A DNA stretch of 64,000 nucleotides. Origin: Terfezia claveryi (taxonomy: Eukaryota; Ascomycota; Pezizomycetes; Pezizales; Pezizaceae). Under the pieces are notes generated by a model, which worked only from the letters and a program-made list of their open reading frames with translations, was not told the DNA's origin and did not search any database. A program made the translations under genes and the position numbers. Below are positions 12,474 through 24,000 of this stretch, one piece after another. Position 1 is the stretch's first letter, and each line of letters starts with the position of its first letter. Where the stretch lies: the NCBI GenBank assembly GCA_015179025.1, contig WHUX01000134.1:86667-150666 (forward strand). Direction: 5' to 3'.

Positions 12474-13517
12474 AGTAAAAGCTTTGGGGCTGGGGACCCA
12501 ATATTTAACTAGCCGCCACGGTATTCAAATTTTACAGATCTTCCGTCCAAGCGGCAAAATCCTTGTGATTGGTTTCAAACGAGGTAGGGTCAAGGATCCC
12601 TGCACAAGGTGAACATTGCCCCTTTAGGCCAGGTCTTAATTGCGGGGCGCAATAAGGCACAAGAGCGGAATTACATTAAATTTTTACAGCAGCACGTTCG
12701 AACAGGTATTATTGAGGTTGGGAAATCCGATGCCTTATGATCAAAAGTAACGATCAAGAACTTTACGGGCCTATGGGTGGGATGGTTGAGATTGTCCAGC
12801 CTCAGAACTAACAAAGGGGAGCCCCACGCCCCACTTTCGATTTCGTTGTGCCTCCTCCGCCATCTTCCATTCCCGTGTGAACCAAAAAGAGGAAATCCGC
12901 AAATACATCAACCCAACTCCATTCTTGAGGTATTACATTGAGCAGCACTCGAAAAAATGGCTTGCAATAAATTTTTTTACTCTGTAAGCCAGTGGTTTGG
13001 GCTTGGTACCGCTTTTTGTATATCTGTCAGGACTTGAGATAACTGGGGTTTATATGACCCGTTGGAAGTATGCACATGTATATATACATACATACTCTGA
13101 ACTCGTTTTGCATGTAAAATGACATCAATGTAAGATTCTCAAGCTTTTACGATATAAACTCTAGGTGCCCCTTCCATATAAATTCTACATAATCAAGTAC
13201 GCTTTCAGGAAAGTTTGGAGGAATTGAGGGAATATTTGAGTAGTATGAATTATCTATCAATTAATGAACCTAGCTCCATCTTTATACTAGAAAAGATGCA
13301 GACTTGATGAGAGCAAATTCAAACCACCATCCCACTTCTTCAGGGAAAGGTTTGTGGGGACGGCCTGTTACTCTTGAGGAAAAGCTTAACAAGTAAATTC
13401 TGACTGTGTTGGTGCGTCACCCCTCGAAGGTTCTGAAAGTCGGTTCAGGGTTGAGTCCAAGCTCTGCATCTCGTAACTCCTCCCTCGACGTGCACTACAG
13501 GAATATCGCCGGAAGCA
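12474..13517. other. Intergenic, nothing recognised
   Basis: About 1 kb between two same-strand small genes. It contains the promoter of the downstream gene, AT-rich stretches and TATATATACATACATAC. No other open frame or RNA gene is supported. Confidence 0.5.
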
Positions 13518-13949
13518 CTATGATTGGCCTATTACTGGAGCTTTATTTGAGCTTGTAGCCTCTTCATAAGAAGGCGCCGCCCCCCCCATGGCTCTGATCC
13601 TCCGGAGGGCCTCATCCTCACCCCCTTCCAAAGAAGGGCCCATATCGAAAGACGCTGTTACCGTTGGGGACTCCGCCTGAAGTAGTTGAAAACTGTGCAG
13701 TTGGTTGGGATACTCCCGTCTGGGTGGATAACAAGTGCCGTGGATAATAGCCGTGGGCGGAAGATCTGGTGCATTTGACCTTCGAGTTAGTGCAATTCCG
13801 CTCTGTGTTTGCTGTTCTACCTCCACCGGATCTCGTTCTTCACTGGAAAATATGCAGCTTTCGCAGCAGCAGAAGCAGCACTTTAGTATCATTAGAAGGA
13901 TGAGTAAGATGCTGAGTACCAGTAACGCAATGGTCCCACCTCTTGACAT
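13518..13949 (-). CDS. Small single-pass membrane protein with Cys-rich juxtamembrane segment
   Basis: 143-residue single-exon protein. Residues about 6-23 (TIALLVLSILLILLMILK) form one strong membrane helix at the extreme N-terminus, directly followed by CCFCCCESC, a likely palmitoylation cluster. The rest is a polar cytosolic-type tail ending in GGAAPSYEEATSSNKAP, where PSYEE resembles a degenerate PY motif. The layout (short head, one helix, Cys cluster, Pro-rich tail) matches its neighbours, which suggests a local family. No function is known, and the start is the first ATG of the frame. Confidence 0.6.
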   Translation of the reverse strand: MSRGGTIALLVLSILLILLMILKCCFCCCESCIFSSEERDPVEVEQQTQSGIALTRRSNAPDLPPTAIIHGTCYPPRREYPNQLHSFQLLQAESPTVTASFDMGPSLEGGEDEALRRIRAMGGAAPSYEEATSSNKAPVIGQS

Positions 13950-15923
13950 AACGTAAGTAGTTGGATTTCGTACGCTTGCTTTTTTTTCCTGCAGCTTACT
14001 CCACTCTGTGCAGGGAATAATACTAGTCGGCGTGGTTAGCTGATCAGCCTGTATACGAAGTAGTATATATAGGAAGATTGCCGGACGTCCTCAAATCAAT
14101 GAGTAATAGTTGATTGCAAATGTTCCAGGGTTTGGCAGTATATATATCTGTGGAGGGGCCTATGGATGGCCATAATGGCCGCGAATGGAATAAGTGCCCA
14201 GTCTAGTTCGAAGGTTCTTGGCATACTAGACCCCAGCAAGGGGGGTCATGGTGAGTTGTTATAATGATAGATAAGACAGTGAATCCCAGAAAATAAGAAT
14301 CTGCTTCTATCAAATATATACTTCTTAGGTCATATTCTATACATTATTTGCATTTGATTGTCCTGTTCTCTGTACATGGATCCTTATAGATTACGATGTC
14401 CACTATGTAGTACTAGCACTACAGTACATTGCTCCCAATTTTGTAGACATAGCTTCAAACAGGGACCTCAAGCTTGAGAGGCTGATGAACCTCTGTAGGT
14501 TGAATTCTTCACTGAATTGAAGGTCCATGAAGAGGGCCAACAATCAGAGAACACATATACATGTAGATCGTGGCTAAGTTTTCGTGAGCCTAGGCACAAC
14601 TGGAGCAGGGGCTTCGCACTTGACGCCCTGTGAAGACCACTCCATACATATCACTAGCCACACCGTCTTCATCTGGATATTGGGTCTCCTTATGTGGTTC
14701 AGATATTAGAGGCCTACAGAATAACTGACGGGCATGAGAATAACATTGGGAGGGTAAAAGAACCTTGGAATGCAACCTTGGAGCAAACTAGACTGCATTT
14801 TTGTACAGTACCTGGCGGGCCCACGCAACCTGTTGCGCCGCCCAAGAATTACTGACTGGAAGAGGAGGACCATTGGGCGAGCTTATAAAAACCAATAGTT
14901 GTGCGTGCCAATTGTAGTGGATTGTTGTATGGGCCAGGGAGGTTGGATGGCTCCTCAACGGGACCGCTTAGGAGTAATGAGTTTTTTTTTTTTTATAAAA
15001 AAAGAAAAAAAAAGAAAAGAAAAGGGAGGTTAGATAATCTGCCATCTGGCACGGTGATGGGATAATCGATCCTCGAGCTCATTTTGTAAAAAAACTCGAG
15101 AACCGCATCCAAAATTGCGCCCCCCCCAAAAAAATTCTTCCTAGATACATACATACATGCATACAGTATGTAATAAGTAGCACTCAACCTGTGCATTCGC
15201 GGGCAGCAGAGTTTCCTTTGATACCTACAGTAACAGGTTTCTAAGGCCCGGATTTAGAGGCCTATAGCTGCTCTTCTCTCAACGCCCATAAGCCTGGTCG
15301 AGAAGGTTGGATTTATTTTGAAGCCCTTGCGAGTTTTGGAAATGGCTTCACTTCTACAGACCCACTGTATATACCTGTCCACGGGGCGTTTTACCTGGCT
15401 GCAAAAATCAGAGAAGAGACTGTGTATTTTATTCTTAATCTACAAATATTTCCTACGTGACTGCCTGCCGAACTCCGGTTTTTAACATTTTTCACAATGA
15501 CGGTCACCTTTGGTGTGTTTCTCATGCAGTATATTCCAAAATCAAGAGTCTTCTCGTACCTGCACAGTGATCTCAAGAACAAACATATACAGGAAACACC
15601 ATGCTTGTAATCTGCCAGTGGGATACTCGTCAATATATTACGCTTTATAGAATTGCAATCATATACCGGTGTGCGTGGCTAAGGCATTGGAACGCACAGA
15701 AATTGGGGTCTCTAATGATTTACTCGAAAAATTCATTGTAAAATAAGCTTTAGCATTCCCACGGCAAAACTTAGCTACCAATGCCTCAACAACTCCAACA
15801 TTTGAATATCTCCACCAGAGATACAACTAAAGTTTTGAAGGCCAAACGATATCAAAGCCTCGGGGAGCGGGGGAAGGGGAAGGGTGAGGGGGGCTGTATG
15901 TAGCATGACTTGTAGGCATTACT
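13950..15923. other. Intergenic, low complexity
   Basis: No supported gene. It includes a T12 run and a purine-rich AAAGAAAAAAAAAGAAAAG tract near 14,980-15,025, and a C8/A7 homopolymer pair near 15,120. Frames of 60-80 codons at 14590-15633 lack any family resemblance. Confidence 0.5.
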
Positions 15924-16382
15924 CTATTTGACAGGTTGATTCCAGCTGTTGGCGGATTCATAAGGCGGTGGATAGTGCGCCTGAGCCGCTGGTGGTATAG
16001 GTGTTAAGATGCGTGCCGTAGGAGTATAGTAATGAACCCCAGCTGGTGTTTGGCTAGGCAAAACGTCACCATATGCGGCTGGTGCTGCTAGCGGTGGTGG
16101 CTGCTCTACCAGCGGAACACTTGCCCCCAATGCGGCTTCCATTTGTAGCTTCTCTTGTCTTCTTTTCTCCCTAGAATCCAGCATCTTCCCGCACATGGGT
16201 AAAAGGCAATGGCAGAAAAGTATCCAGAGGATGACTGGCCCAAATATACAGCTGAGAACCAGGGCGGCGGTTTCCCCTGGAGTCAAATCACCGCAACATC
16301 CTCCACCTGCACTTCCACCTCCACCCCCACCTCCAGATTTTACCTTGTATCCTTTTCCGCCACCTTTGGGTATTGGTGCCAT
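15924..16382 (-). CDS. Gly-rich-headed single-pass membrane protein with PPPY tail
   Basis: 152-residue single-exon protein. The order is: MAPIPKGGGKG head; a poly-Gly stretch; CCGDLTPGETAALVL leading into one membrane helix (about residues 35-60, ending GPVILWILFCHCLL); a basic/charged stop-transfer region (KMLDSREKRRQEK); and a Pro/Ala-rich tail with AHYPPPYES, a perfect PPxY WW-binding motif near the C-terminus. It is a paralogue of the gene at 18223-18711, sharing MAP-x-PKGGG, poly-Gly, LTP-x-x-T and GP-x-ILW/Y. PPxY single-pass proteins in fungi can act as Rsp5 adaptors; that role is inference here. Confidence 0.65.
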   Translation of the reverse strand: MAPIPKGGGKGYKVKSGGGGGGGSAGGGCCGDLTPGETAALVLSCIFGPVILWILFCHCLLPMCGKMLDSREKRRQEKLQMEAALGASVPLVEQPPPLAAPAAYGDVLPSQTPAGVHYYTPTARILTPIPPAAQAHYPPPYESANSWNQPVK

Positions 16383-18222
16383 TAGACTCTAGATTTAGGA
16401 GATGGGAAGCAAGTTCTTATTAATCTTCAAGTCGTTGTTTAATGGGCAACGTTTCTTGGGGTCGTGTACGTTTGTGGGCAGGCCGATCTCGGTTGTACTA
16501 CCAGAGTATGTATAGACTGCCACTGGAGTGTAGTTGAGCGAGGGGAATCTATATAGATGCAAGTTCCGAATTCCGAAACCTGAGTTTGGTAGATATTTCG
16601 GCCAAAGACGGATTCTAGACCATGTAGCGAAAGCAGTAAGAGAACAAACGCAGCCGTCTCGCTCTGTTACGACTCGCTTGCCTCTTTGCCAAAGCGCTTT
16701 TTGAATGAAACCTCTATATGCACTGCCCTGAACTTTATTTCCGTGGCTTTGTGTATCATAACGTAACGGTAAAGCCGGGTGTCTCGGTGCCGTGGTCTTC
16801 AGCTAGATAGAGACTGTCTTAGTCTGGGATGTCAAAACTATTACTTGCCATTCTTGGTAGAGCTTAGAGACAATGACGAACGATTCGAGATGATTTCAAT
16901 CTCTACTAGACGCTGGTACCCGGATCTTGCTATTGCTACAGTCTCGTAGGCTCAAGAGGAGTGTAAGTTGACAGCACGTTGTAGTTAACGAGCATGAAAC
17001 AAAATCATAATTGGCCGTTGTAACCCACCTAGTTTGGCCCTGTAGTGAGTGAAGTAGGAATAGGAGTAGTATCGATGGTGTGGGGTTAGGTGAAACCGGG
17101 CCACGGCTATGTTTTGTTCGGCCTGCTACGGCCTTGAATAGTTTAGGGTCAGGTCGCGGCTTTGTTGCATTCAAGTCTGCTATGGAAGTGGTCATGGGAT
17201 TGGCTGCGGGCCCAGTCTGTGGAGAGGGTGTTGTGCCAACCAGACTATGAAAACTAAGTTTTGTAGTTGTTACCTAGTTGGTTTAGTTTGATTTAGTGCA
17301 TCATTCCCTAGTCCGGCTGGCGCTCATGTGGTGGTGGTGGTGGTGGTGGTGATACAACCATTTCGGGAGCCTGAACAAAGGATTGGGTGAGCAATCCTCG
17401 TTGTACAAAGCAAACAAACTGGGCGCCGACCACTCAGCTTGTAGCACGAAATGCATGCAGTCACAGTCCTTTGTACAGGCAGATACACACACAGTTCGCA
17501 CACGCGGTGGGAAGAATCTACGGTAGTACAAGTAGGTACAGAGTACCAAACCAGACCCAATATCTAGGTGGGGCCTGTTGTGCCAACAAGACTACCCAAT
17601 ATCAAAATCAAACAAAGAAATCGATATTCTATGGATGTCGCCGCTCGGGCACGTGAAAAAAAAAAAAGCTGGTAGTTTCAACTTATTGTAATATAGATTA
17701 CTAATATCTGAACTTATCTTCATATTAGAGATTGATGTTGTATGTTAGTATTAAGTCTAGCGAGTAGGAAAGAGAGAAATACGGTCTCTTGCCATGTCCT
17801 AGATTGTTCGAATACAAGCACTGAGTTATTTTTTTTATATAAAAAAACAATGGTTAAGCGAGAAATTACCCTGAATATGGTTGCATGGATAATTTTTTTT
17901 TCTTTTTTTTTTGAACTCATTACTCGTGTGCGCAACCTTAAGGGTCGCATGATAAGTTCACATTGCAAATTTATAGTATATTTTTTAAATCTCGACTGAA
18001 AATAGAGAGCCCAGTGGGGTTTAGCAATATCAAATATATTTTTCTGTGCAGTTTACGCCTTTATGCTTTTATGAATTGGCAAGTAATTCGAGAATTTTAC
18101 CACATAAGAGTTTAAACCGGGCATTAGCTATAAGTGAAAATATTTTTGAATGTCAAAACTGCGAGAATGCAGGAGAGTTGAACGACGAATCATCTAGAGA
18201 CTACCTAAATATGGATATAGCA
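16383..18222. other. Intergenic with short repeats
   Basis: Contains a (TGG)n microsatellite (17329-17351), two copies of the dispersed GTTGTGCCAACCAGACTA motif (17230-17247; 17577-17594 with one change) and AT-rich DNA with T and A runs near 17,650-17,990. Frames here, such as the His-run frame at 17301-17549, are translations of the microsatellite and not genes. Confidence 0.55.
17329..17351. repeat. (TGG)n microsatellite
   Basis: Nearly eight uninterrupted TGG units in non-coding DNA. Confidence 0.85.
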
Positions 18223-18711
18223 CTAATGCTTTGCGTCGCCTGGGGGCGAGCCCATCCTGGCGGCCAGATATTGGTTGTCATCTGGGTCATATACCTGGGC
18301 TTCTGCCGTCCATTCTCCGGGGTTTTTGTCTTGGCTTGCCCGCGGAGTGGCCCGATAATTGATAATCGCGTCGCTGGGTAACGTTGGAATAGCCGCAGGC
18401 AAATGGGCAGCCAGCATCGGAGCTACAATCGTTGGAGCAGCTGGCATGGATGTGCCCTCATCAGGCACCCCTGGTTGGCCTCCCTGCTCACCATCCTGAC
18501 ACTGCCGAGGTGTTCTGCGTTTTATGAAGACTCGAATAACTCCCCTAGTTATATCATACATTATGTAGAGGATGATAGGGCCAATGAATATCCCGAGGAC
18601 AATCGCAATAGTTTGGGTTGGAGTCAGTCTCGAGCTAACACCACCGCCTCCACCACCCCCACTTCCTCCACCCTTGCCTCCACCACCTTTGGGTACAGGT
18701 ACTGGAGCCAT
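18223..18711 (-). CDS. Gly-rich-headed single-pass membrane protein (paralogue of 15924-16382)
   Basis: 162-residue single-exon protein. The start is taken at 18711 (MAPVPVPKGGGGKGGG) rather than the upstream in-frame ATG at 18807, because this ATG aligns with the start of the paralogue 2 kb away. A poly-Gly head and VSSRLTPTQTIAIVLG lead into one helix ending GPIILYIMYD, followed by a basic segment (FIKRRTPRQ). The polar tail lacks a PPxY motif, unlike its paralogue, though it contains YDPDDNQY. The shared head and helix, with a diverged tail, suggest tandem duplication followed by divergence. Function is unknown. Confidence 0.6.
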   Translation of the reverse strand: MAPVPVPKGGGGKGGGSGGGGGGGVSSRLTPTQTIAIVLGIFIGPIILYIMYDITRGVIRVFIKRRTPRQCQDGEQGGQPGVPDEGTSMPAAPTIVAPMLAAHLPAAIPTLPSDAIINYRATPRASQDKNPGEWTAEAQVYDPDDNQYLAARMGSPPGDAKH

Positions 18712-19705
18712 TTCAATAGTGGGTAAGATGAAGTGTCTGGGCGTAGCCGATATTGCGTCTATGTGTGGGGCGTGTGGCTGCCGGTAGCAATATGAGAAGG
18801 AAATCATGATGGAGGGGTCACGACTGCTTTATAGACGGCACCTATTCAGGCCATACTAGGCCGTTACCTATCTTGGCCTCTACAGAATGCTTTCATAATT
18901 TCATATACTTCCCTGGGCAAGGAATCTTGAGCTCGAAACCTATGGCATTATCCAATCGTAAAAGAATTGCTTTTATGTTTAGTTCTAGCGAATGTTTTAA
19001 AAATCTTCATGATATCATAGCAATGTGGCAGGTACTTTTTCACACCTTGAAGTCTGACGCCACAATCATTCTCGCGCTATAAAGGCCAACTCGCCAAGAG
19101 AACTTTTAGATTACCACATTTGGTATTTCCTATTTCAACTTACTAATGCTGGGCGGCATAAGCAGGCGCCCACTCCTACCCCCCCCTCCCTCTTTCATAC
19201 CCCTGTAGTTTTGGACACTGGGATACATCTATAAACACCCTAATCTGGGTGTGAACTCTCCAACGTTCACCCGACCAACCAGAGTAGGCTTTACATAGTA
19301 TACAGTCCAAACGACATCTTTACATGACACGGTATAGGAGGGGTATCAATGCTGTTAACATGCCAAGGCTACATAAATACATTGCATTTTGAGTCTTTCC
19401 AACCCCTGTGACTCCAACCATTAACTGCACTTTATATCTTCCATTGGCGTGAAGCAATAAAGTTGCAATTAGAGTTCCCAGACTGAATTCCTCAGAAGTT
19501 GATTTCACTACCCTTAATTGAGAAATTCCCTTAAAGATGCCACTTCACCTACGCAGGAAATAACTAGGAGAAAACGACTACTTAAGGCCTGCTTCTTGTT
19601 CCCCATGGAAGACCAATCCATAATCGCAATACCACCTCCCGGAATCCCTTCTCCGAGCTCACGCGCACACCCATTGCCACTTTCAAAATTATATAAACTA
19701 CAACA
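18712..19705. other. Intergenic
   Basis: Non-coding as far as I can see. A minus-strand 62-codon frame at 19320-19508 contains VGVTGVGKTQ, which resembles a Walker A loop but is isolated (see rejected list). A TTATATAAAC box at about 19689-19698 fits a TATA element for the gene starting at 19706. Confidence 0.5.
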
Positions 19706-20152
19706 ATGCCCTCTCAAACATCAAATATGTACTCCGATGATGTTGAAATCTGCCAATACCTCATCCACCAAGCCAAAGACCACGGCATCGACTTCATCCT
19801 CAAAGAACTCACGCAAGCTCAAGCTCAAGACTCAAGGGGCATCCATCTCTCTCACAATAAGCAGCTTTATAAAGTGGTTCGCTACTTCACCAAATCCCAA
19901 GACCCCCACACACCCGAGCATGGCCCTGGACCCAACATTAATCTCCCCCTCGCTTGGATTATAATTGCCTGCTCTGAGCGGTACTACAATACTTTCGTCC
20001 AACGGGCAGCTCAAAACATTGGCATCGCAAAGGAGATAGGTCATGAGGAGACTGTTCAGCTATGGCAGAATTATCATGATAAGAGGCTTAGCGAGTGGGA
20101 GGAGTGTCTTAGAGAGAAAGAAGTTTTTGAGAATTCTGTGTTGGAGATCTAG
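19706..20152 (+). CDS. Small orphan protein
   Basis: 148-residue single-exon frame beginning MPSQTSNMYSDDVEICQYLI, with mixed helical composition, two Trp near the end (LWQNYHDKRLSEWEECL) and no signal peptide or membrane segment. A TATA-like TTATATAAAC lies about 10-20 bp upstream of the ATG, so the true start could be the internal Met at residue 8. No family is recognised. A 234-bp MITE sits 113 bp past the stop. Confidence 0.5.
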   Translation: MPSQTSNMYSDDVEICQYLIHQAKDHGIDFILKELTQAQAQDSRGIHLSHNKQLYKVVRYFTKSQDPHTPEHGPGPNINLPLAWIIIACSERYYNTFVQRAAQNIGIAKEIGHEETVQLWQNYHDKRLSEWEECLREKEVFENSVLEI

Positions 20153-20265
20153 AGGATCGGATATATATTTGTTGAGAAGAGTAAGCTCGGAGGAAGGTAT
20201 GAGGAGATGCGGCGTGGATATCCTTTTTGAGATTTGGAAATTAAGCTAGGGTGGACAGATATGTA

Positions 20266-20499
20266 CAGTTAGGTGGCAATGAATTTGGTACCCCGTATAA
20301 TAGGGGGTGAGTATGCAGCATGCTTTAAACCTATAATATATATACTAAATATGTGCTAATGTAGGACTCTGATATAAGGGAGGTACCTATAACAGGGGCG
20401 AGTATTCAGTACGCTTTAAACCTATAATATGTGTGCTAAACGTATGGTAATGCAGGACTTTAATGCAAGGGGGGTACCAAATTCATTGCCACCTAACTG
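20266..20499. mobile_element. 234-bp MITE with perfect 30-bp terminal inverted repeats
   Basis: The left end (from 20266, starting CAGTTAGGTGGCAATG) is the exact reverse complement of the right end (to 20499) through GGTACC. Both sides are flanked by TA (20264-20265 and 20500-20501), the target duplication of Tc1/mariner/pogo elements. Inside, two ~95-bp sub-repeats (each containing GCTTTAAACCTATAATAT) show an internal tandem duplication. The element is non-coding, so it must be mobilised in trans. Confidence 0.9.
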
Positions 20500-20543
20500 T
20501 ATGATATAGTGAAGCTTACCTGAATGTGATACGGTAATTATAC

Positions 20544-21041
20544 ATGAAAGGAAAGGCAAGGAGTGAACGAAGAGTTGGATTTTGGATCCCATATTTTCTT
20601 ACTAATATTCCGCATCCACTATTAGAATATATTCAGCACCCAGAACAAAAAGAGATCCAGTTCGCCCACCCCTATTTTCTCAGCTTGGAACCGTTTTTTT
20701 ATATCAAGCCCTGTTTCCTCTACCCAGGCTAGCTTTCCCTAACATATGTATCCTACATACATTCGTATCTTCCTGAATGTTGAGCCACAATGGCGACTCC
20801 TCGTGAGCATTGGAAGGTAGTATTTAAATGATGAGATAAGTATGTGTAGGTCGATTGAAGGAAAATAAAAGAACGAAATTGAAATCCTAAACTGGAAGAA
20901 AGAGCGATACACATGCCGCCCCACATATGAAAATAAATGCTAAACATAACCCTATTCCATTGCAAACAACTGGGATCCCGACACAAATAGTAACTGTAAT
21001 CCAAGAAATCCCGATTTAATTCCGTCAATCTTCAAAGAAAC
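20544..21041. other. Intergenic
   Basis: About 500 bp downstream of the MITE and past the 3' end of the helicase gene. It probably contains that gene's 3' UTR. No gene seen. Confidence 0.5.
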
Positions 21042-24000
21042 TCACATTCTCATTCTCCCAAATTGCTCGTCTAGATCGGCTGCTCTCGACACTCCTGCAA
21101 CTGGAACATGGTCCTGGCCACCAATTGGCGCATCACACTGTGGACACCTCGCTTCGCTCATCGGCAATCCACATTCTCCTACCGTGAACTATGAATAGTT
21201 AGTACGCAGGGCTGCAATCTATATGGCGCAGCAATTCAACTCACAGGATGCCTATTCACGCAATAATACCAATGCCCCGTTCCACGCAGCTCAGATCTCA
21301 TTGCCTCGTACACCGCGCGTTGTTCGTCCGTGGTTACAGGGCTATAGAAGACGGAGTCGCGCATCATTTTCTGGGCCTCTTCAACAAGAGCCTCCAAACC
21401 GCGAGTAGAACCAGGCTTCTGTCGGCAGATTTTGAGTGCTTCATCTAAACTGTTTCGCTCCCTTATGCGCATCTCATTGACCTTCTGCTCCCTCCGCTCA
21501 CTCTGAGCCTTTGAACTTTCTCTGGCTCGCTCTCTGGCCAGCTCTGTGATCGCCTGAAGGACCATCTGTGCTTCCTCTGGATCCCTCCCAGCCACGGCGG
21601 CTTGAACATCAGCATGTCTGAGCACTGGTTCTGCCGCTGGCGGTGCTGGGTCTGGGAGTTTCAATTGCAAGCCAACAAAGCGTGCGTGGAATAATATTGC
21701 TTCGACTTGTTGACGAGGATAGAGGGCTTCTTCTGCATTTCCCTCTAGTCGTTTACACCTTACCTTGAGATCTTCAAGCGGCTTGATGATATTTTTGAGT
21801 AGAGCCTTTGCATCAGCGGGACGATCTACTACTGAGGCAAGCTCTAATATCTGGAGCAGATCATAAAGTCGCGCCCAATGTACTCGCAAGACAAGTACTT
21901 CACCCTCTAACCCGTATCTCGGTGAAAATGAGATATCATCGACTGTGTAGCTTGCGTCAGTAACTCGTTTGCGTCGGATACCGTCAGCCACTAGAGTGTG
22001 AATGCGACCGTAGGGTTGTTCTTCCTTTGCCGTAGACTCAACGAAGCCAAGTGCTTTTCTCGCGAGAAGATTCATCCAAACATGGCGGCCCTGGTGAAAG
22101 TTCGTTATAGACTTCTGGTTTTTACCACCCTTGCTGATCCCCGTGAGAAAAGATTGGAAAGAGGCCTCAAGAGTATTTCGTGACTCATGCAAAACTCTTT
22201 CTGCCTCCGACACCTCCTTCTCTAAGCTCAAAAAGGACTCGTGGGCCATGGCCAAAAATTTTTTATTCAGTGCTTCAATCATAACACCTTTGGTAACACG
22301 GTTGTATCGGTTGATATTGCTAATATGGCGTCGACATGATGGACAGCGGGTCTGTGATTGTTGGATGGCTTCAATCCAAGCAGATTGCGGCTTCTGCCCA
22401 ACAAGGTTACCGTCCTTGCTGTATTCATAAACGTCAGACATCTGCATTAGTCCGTCTACCGTATCCATACAAAAGAAATGGCCACAAGACAAAATGATGA
22501 TGGGATTGGTTTCAAGATCGATCTCTTTATATGTCTCCATGCAGACGAAATCCACCACAGTATCAAGGTGTTCAGGGGCTCCGCATTCTAGCACCTGGCA
22601 TAACTCCTTCCTCGGACACTGCTCGCCGCACACTGAAGGGCATTGATGCCCACACTCCAGGACGCGCTCGCACCTCTTCGAGCAAGGAAGAACATCGCAT
22701 GGAACAGCACATGGCATGTTGCAAGTCCCCCTATGGACACAGCTCCAGGTGCATTGTTCCGCACAAGGCGTGCAGGCCTCGGAGCACTTCTTCGTACATC
22801 GAGAGTGACTGCATCTAAGTTCACACCTCTGCTCACAAAGACCACACGCTTCATCTCCATGACATTCTTTGGGGCATGAGTGGCTGCATGTATTGAAGCC
22901 CCGCCCACAGGGGCTTTTGCACTTCACGTGTTGACCTTCAGTATCAGGTACACTGCGACATTCGTGGCACTTGCCTTTGCACTGATGCCCACACGGCAGA
23001 CTCTTTTCGCAGATTGTTACACATTGGAAGGTAGGAGAAGTGACATCGAGGTGACAGGCCACATCCCGTTCATGTCCGCATCCAGGAACTCGCTTTTTGA
23101 CACTCCGCGAACACCGAATTTCTGCAGGCTTTTGTGCCTGGTGGCAAGGAACGCCGTACGACGTATGTCCACAGGGTAGAAGAACCTGTGGAATACGAAC
23201 TACACACCTTTGACATTCTTTCCCGCAAGATATGAGACATGCATGGTCGCATCCAGTAGTTTCCGCTTACACTCTTCTTCACAAAACCACGGCCTTATGA
23301 AGCATATCTGAGTGACACTTGTGGATACATGTGTGGCCACAGCTAATAAGTCGCTTTCCACAGCGCTCGTCGCACCCACCTTCAGGGGAGAAGCGTAGGA
23401 AATCATCTGATGTGCTGACAAAGATTTGCTTGTCTGCATGCCGGGGGCATCGAAGTTCGAGGGCATCGCCGAAGTTTCCCTCACGATTCAACAAGGTCAG
23501 AACATTCGACCACATTGCGACTGGACGAGCAGTATCGGCATTGCCTATAATGTACATGCCATTGCGTGCCCGGCTAAGTCGGAATTAATCAGTGCCCCTC
23601 CGTGAGAGACCAGAGGGAAGATAGACTAATAACTACCTGAGAAGTACATTGATGCGATTGGAAGTCTTGAGGAATCCGCAGCGATGGGCTGGGTTGCATC
23701 TAACAAGAGAGATTACAATGACTTTCGCCTCTTCACCCTGTTCAGTAACCGTATGTTAGTGGGATATCGATATATCGTTTGAATTTTATTTGATGAGCCT
23801 CAGGATTAGGCCTCACCCTCCATGTGCATTGACCCAGAAGAAAAGGACTAAATAAAACCCAATGTTTACTATAACTCACCTGAAAATTGTCGACGGTAGC
23901 CAACCGTATTTCGCTTAATAATTTCCCCTTTCGGATATCCTGCTTCGGCGCTTTCATAATCATCTCAGTTTTCACCTCCTCAGCATTTTCAACCAAATCC

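Noticed and set aside
16195..16392. Pro-rich plus-strand frame
   Set aside because: Antisense shadow of the poly-Gly head of the membrane-protein gene.
17301..17549. Frame with a run of eight His
   Set aside because: It is a translation of the (TGG)n microsatellite, with no coding support.
19320..19508. Minus-strand 62-codon frame with VGVTGVGKTQ resembling a Walker A loop
   Set aside because: Too short, with no other ATPase motif, no splice partner and no family pattern around it; probably chance.
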